Source of the DNA: a bacterium
GTDB taxonomy: Bacteria; Zhuqueibacterota; Zhuqueibacteria; Oleimicrobiales; Geothermoviventaceae
NCBI GenBank assembly: GCA_028275345.1
Contig: JAPWUV010000002.1
Location: 372,001 to 436,000 of the forward strand
Direction of reading: 5' to 3'
Length of the DNA: 64,000 bases
Below the pieces are notes generated by a model. It did not search any database. It had not been told where the DNA came from and worked only from the letters and a program-made list of their open reading frames with translations. Within the stretch, counting starts at the first letter, position 1; each line of letters opens with the position of its first letter. Shown piece after piece: positions 63,601 to 64,000 of this stretch. The translations under genes and the position numbers were made by a program.

Positions 63601-63685
63601 GAACTCGCTTCCAAGCGGGGTCTACTTCTGCGCACTTCGGGCAGGGGGAAGGCAAGCGGTGAGGAAGCTGGTCCTGGTGCGGTGA
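60662..63685 (+). CDS. Secreted M28 family aminopeptidase with T9SS sorting tail
   Basis: 1007 residues from the ATG at 60662, with GGAGG upstream. A signal peptide (ICASALLVVGLAAGSEPLAA) and a propeptide-like region of about 170 residues precede the M28 domain. Zinc ligands and catalytic Glu are visible: MLGGHYDSIVLG, WAPGADDNASGTAA, ACWDAEEIGLVGS, MNFDMIGNLD and SPHWHRPTDTLENM. Ig-like domains and a GATase-like segment (GAVLFVEDDGTADFSALYAA, then HGGRLFLSGPAA) follow. The C-terminus is an FlgD-like T9SS tail (NYPNPFNPQTAIRFTLPERS) ending in RKLVLVR. It probably digests peptides at the cell surface. Confidence 0.93.
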   Translation: MRRNLPWICASALLVVGLAAGSEPLAASPSDTLLVFLRGANLARVRDIPSFAALHFSDSRVFGKVAAVDTHLLRTAAEHLEVVEEVPAGKPLYWARAAGPGQPLPEGVPVRVLVRSDGELLVQAEPSAAAELASAGFQLELVQRYPKPLPPETAPHFWIPVAYDTLVQRIADEVSAVSLRQIVARLQAFQTRYTYSDSIISAGKWLFDQFRSFGYEEVYFDSFYVDGRPHRNVIAIKRGLFYPDSVIMLGGHYDSIVLGTGANPSVWAPGADDNASGTAAALEAAKILAEHRFEATIQFACWDAEEIGLVGSTSYAQKLAQRKRPLSFYMNFDMIGNLDRNDPEWDVTIFTDERARPYAEFIAEVARLYTPLVPYIPGNSGGSDHRPFQLLGYPALYVQEGDFSPHWHRPTDTLENMNFEYMRDVVRTGVAAAIHLAGLADGFGDVPYVKYLSHKFDDDPLGLSAGNGNGYADAGERLEIQVQVKNYGPRPGRQLYARLETQDPFARILVDSVSIPDVNGGEAAQIASPFVAEIRPDAPNGHEIDFRLVVGDAFGHRWTSHFGATVQMPELAFSRQAVRERQGNGDEEVDAGEEWAILVEVQNHGLRPTGYLTGILRSLAPTILVLDSTASFDPVPVGGRGSNSAEYFIVRVSPAAARGEIVPLELRLRESGGFYEAKVEFFLAVGQGAVLFVEDDGTADFSALYAAALNLSGIPFRHWDTAHEGPVPADTLAKYRRVVWYVGTEYGNSLFRAGTATLENYLAHGGRLFLSGPAAIFVLRTKPLFSQYLRISYVNYNTGLHRVTTEGSNEVLGEMAFWLAKDGPNKQGMPTEIEVSAPALPILYYDRRTYEGAGDIRAHGIAAAAVADSGYRAVYFAFGWEGIEGDEERRAALVRILNWLQGDLAGVSEQVADVPIVFQLEPNYPNPFNPQTAIRFTLPERSWVKLELFDSRGRVVRVLLEGERSSGRHVVTWDGRDELGNSLPSGVYFCALRAGGRQAVRKLVLVR

Positions 63686-63801
63686 GATTCCGTCGTTGGG
63701 GCTTCGCGGCGCAGTTTCAGGCACGAGGGAAGGCCGGGAGGGACGAAGCCACACGTTGATGGACAGGAGGGGCCGTGGAATTCGCAAGCCCAGGAAACGG
63801 C

Positions 63802-63830
63802 TTGACTATTTGACCTGCGTTTTGTAAACT
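63802..63830 (+). promoter_or_regulatory. Sigma-70-type promoter for the aldolase-like gene
   Basis: TTGACT (63802-63807), 17 bases, TAAACT (63825-63830). Transcription would start near 63837, giving a leader of about 110 bases before the ATG at 63947. Confidence 0.72.
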
Positions 63831-63871
63831 CAACCGCATCCGAAGGTAGCGTGCGGGCGGAAGAAGGAGGG

Positions 63872-63905
63872 ACGTCTACCGGAGGAAGGTGGGCGTCTCT
63901 TTCTG
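63872..63905 (+). terminator. Leader hairpin (possible attenuator) before the aldolase-like gene
   Basis: A 9-bp stem (63872-63880 with 63888-63896, two G-U pairs) and 7-base purine loop are followed by a pyrimidine/U-rich stretch (CTCTTTCTGT). It lies inside the leader of the last gene, between promoter and start codon, so it would act as an attenuator rather than as a terminator of the M28 gene. Confidence 0.45.
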
Positions 63906-63946
63906 TATTGGCCTGAGGAACTGAACAAGGACTGGGGAGTGAGAAG

Positions 63947-64000
63947 ATGCCACTGGTGACGTCGCATCAGCTCTTTCGGGACGCATACGAGAATCATTAC
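63947..64000 (+). CDS. Start of a probable class II fructose-bisphosphate aldolase (3' truncated)
   Basis: Only 18 codons lie inside the window (MPLVTSHQLFRDAYENHY). The ATG at 63947 has GGGAG about eight bases upstream. The sequence resembles the N-terminus of class II fructose-bisphosphate aldolases, which commonly begin MPLV(T/S) and run into a K/Y-A-(V/I)-x-A-F/Y-N motif just beyond this point. The assignment rests on these residues alone. A dedicated promoter and a leader hairpin lie upstream. Confidence 0.45.
   Translation, partial: MPLVTSHQLFRDAYENHY

Overview
The window reads as a GC-rich chromosome fragment of a flagellated, diderm, anaerobic-type bacterium of the FCB/Calditrichota-KSB1 kind. 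The reasons are repeated type IX secretion (T9SS) sorting tails beginning NYPNPFNP, PorV/PorQ-like outer-membrane proteins, a TonB-dependent receptor and Tat-exported sugar enzymes. The lineage is inference; no rRNA or tRNA gene was found. The window opens inside a TPR-like gene and closes inside a probable class II fructose-bisphosphate aldolase gene.

Region 1 (277-22949, minus strand) is a polysaccharide-utilisation-like locus. It runs from a TRAP-type binding protein (DctP) and a GntR/FadR regulator with a near-consensus promoter and an operator-like site, to a CBM9-like secreted protein, a TonB-dependent receptor, a large T9SS surface protein, two PorV/FadL-like barrels and four secreted right-handed beta-helix proteins. 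One of these is a polysaccharide lyase family 6 (alginate lyase/chondroitinase B-like) enzyme with all key residues. The beta-helix proteins share InlB-like repeat modules and T9SS tails. The substrate is probably a uronate-containing polysaccharide.

Region 2 (23093-29526, plus strand) is a late flagellar cluster: flagellin, FlaG, an unusually large FliD, FliS, a FlgN/FliT-like chaperone and a FlgM-like anti-sigma factor. Textbook sigma-28 promoters precede both flagellin and the flgM-like gene. Region 3 (29683-34002) holds a GNAT acetyltransferase, a radical SAM protein, a TtcA-like tRNA thiolase and galactokinase.

Region 4 (34248-55217, plus strand) is the most striking. It is a Hyf-like group 4 [NiFe]-hydrogenase operon fused in context to a formate-dehydrogenase-like molybdoprotein, HydB/HydG-like electron-transfer subunits, a seven-heme membrane cytochrome, a maturation protease and three antiporter-like membrane subunits. 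The large-subunit gene is interrupted by one in-frame TGA exactly where the second cysteine of the RICGIC active-site motif should be. A bacterial-type SECIS hairpin follows immediately (7-bp stem, GGG loop, 17 nt from the TGA). I read this as a selenocysteine-containing [NiFe] hydrogenase with Sec at the bridging-cysteine position of motif L1. This differs from known [NiFeSe] enzymes, whose Sec lies in the C-terminal motif. Downstream sit a histidine kinase fused to an [FeFe]-hydrogenase-like sensor domain, a membrane-tethered response regulator and an NtrC-type sigma-54 activator. A good sigma-54 promoter match precedes the operon, so the cluster may carry its own H2-sensing circuit. A NapC-type tetraheme cytochrome fused to an FGE-like domain follows.

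Region 5 (55239-64000, plus strand) encodes a paired M16 peptidase (one catalytic, one non-catalytic), a Tat-exported Gfo/Idh/MocA oxidoreductase with a Tat-exported TIM-barrel isomerase-like protein, a T9SS-tailed M28 aminopeptidase, and the start of a probable aldolase gene with its own promoter.
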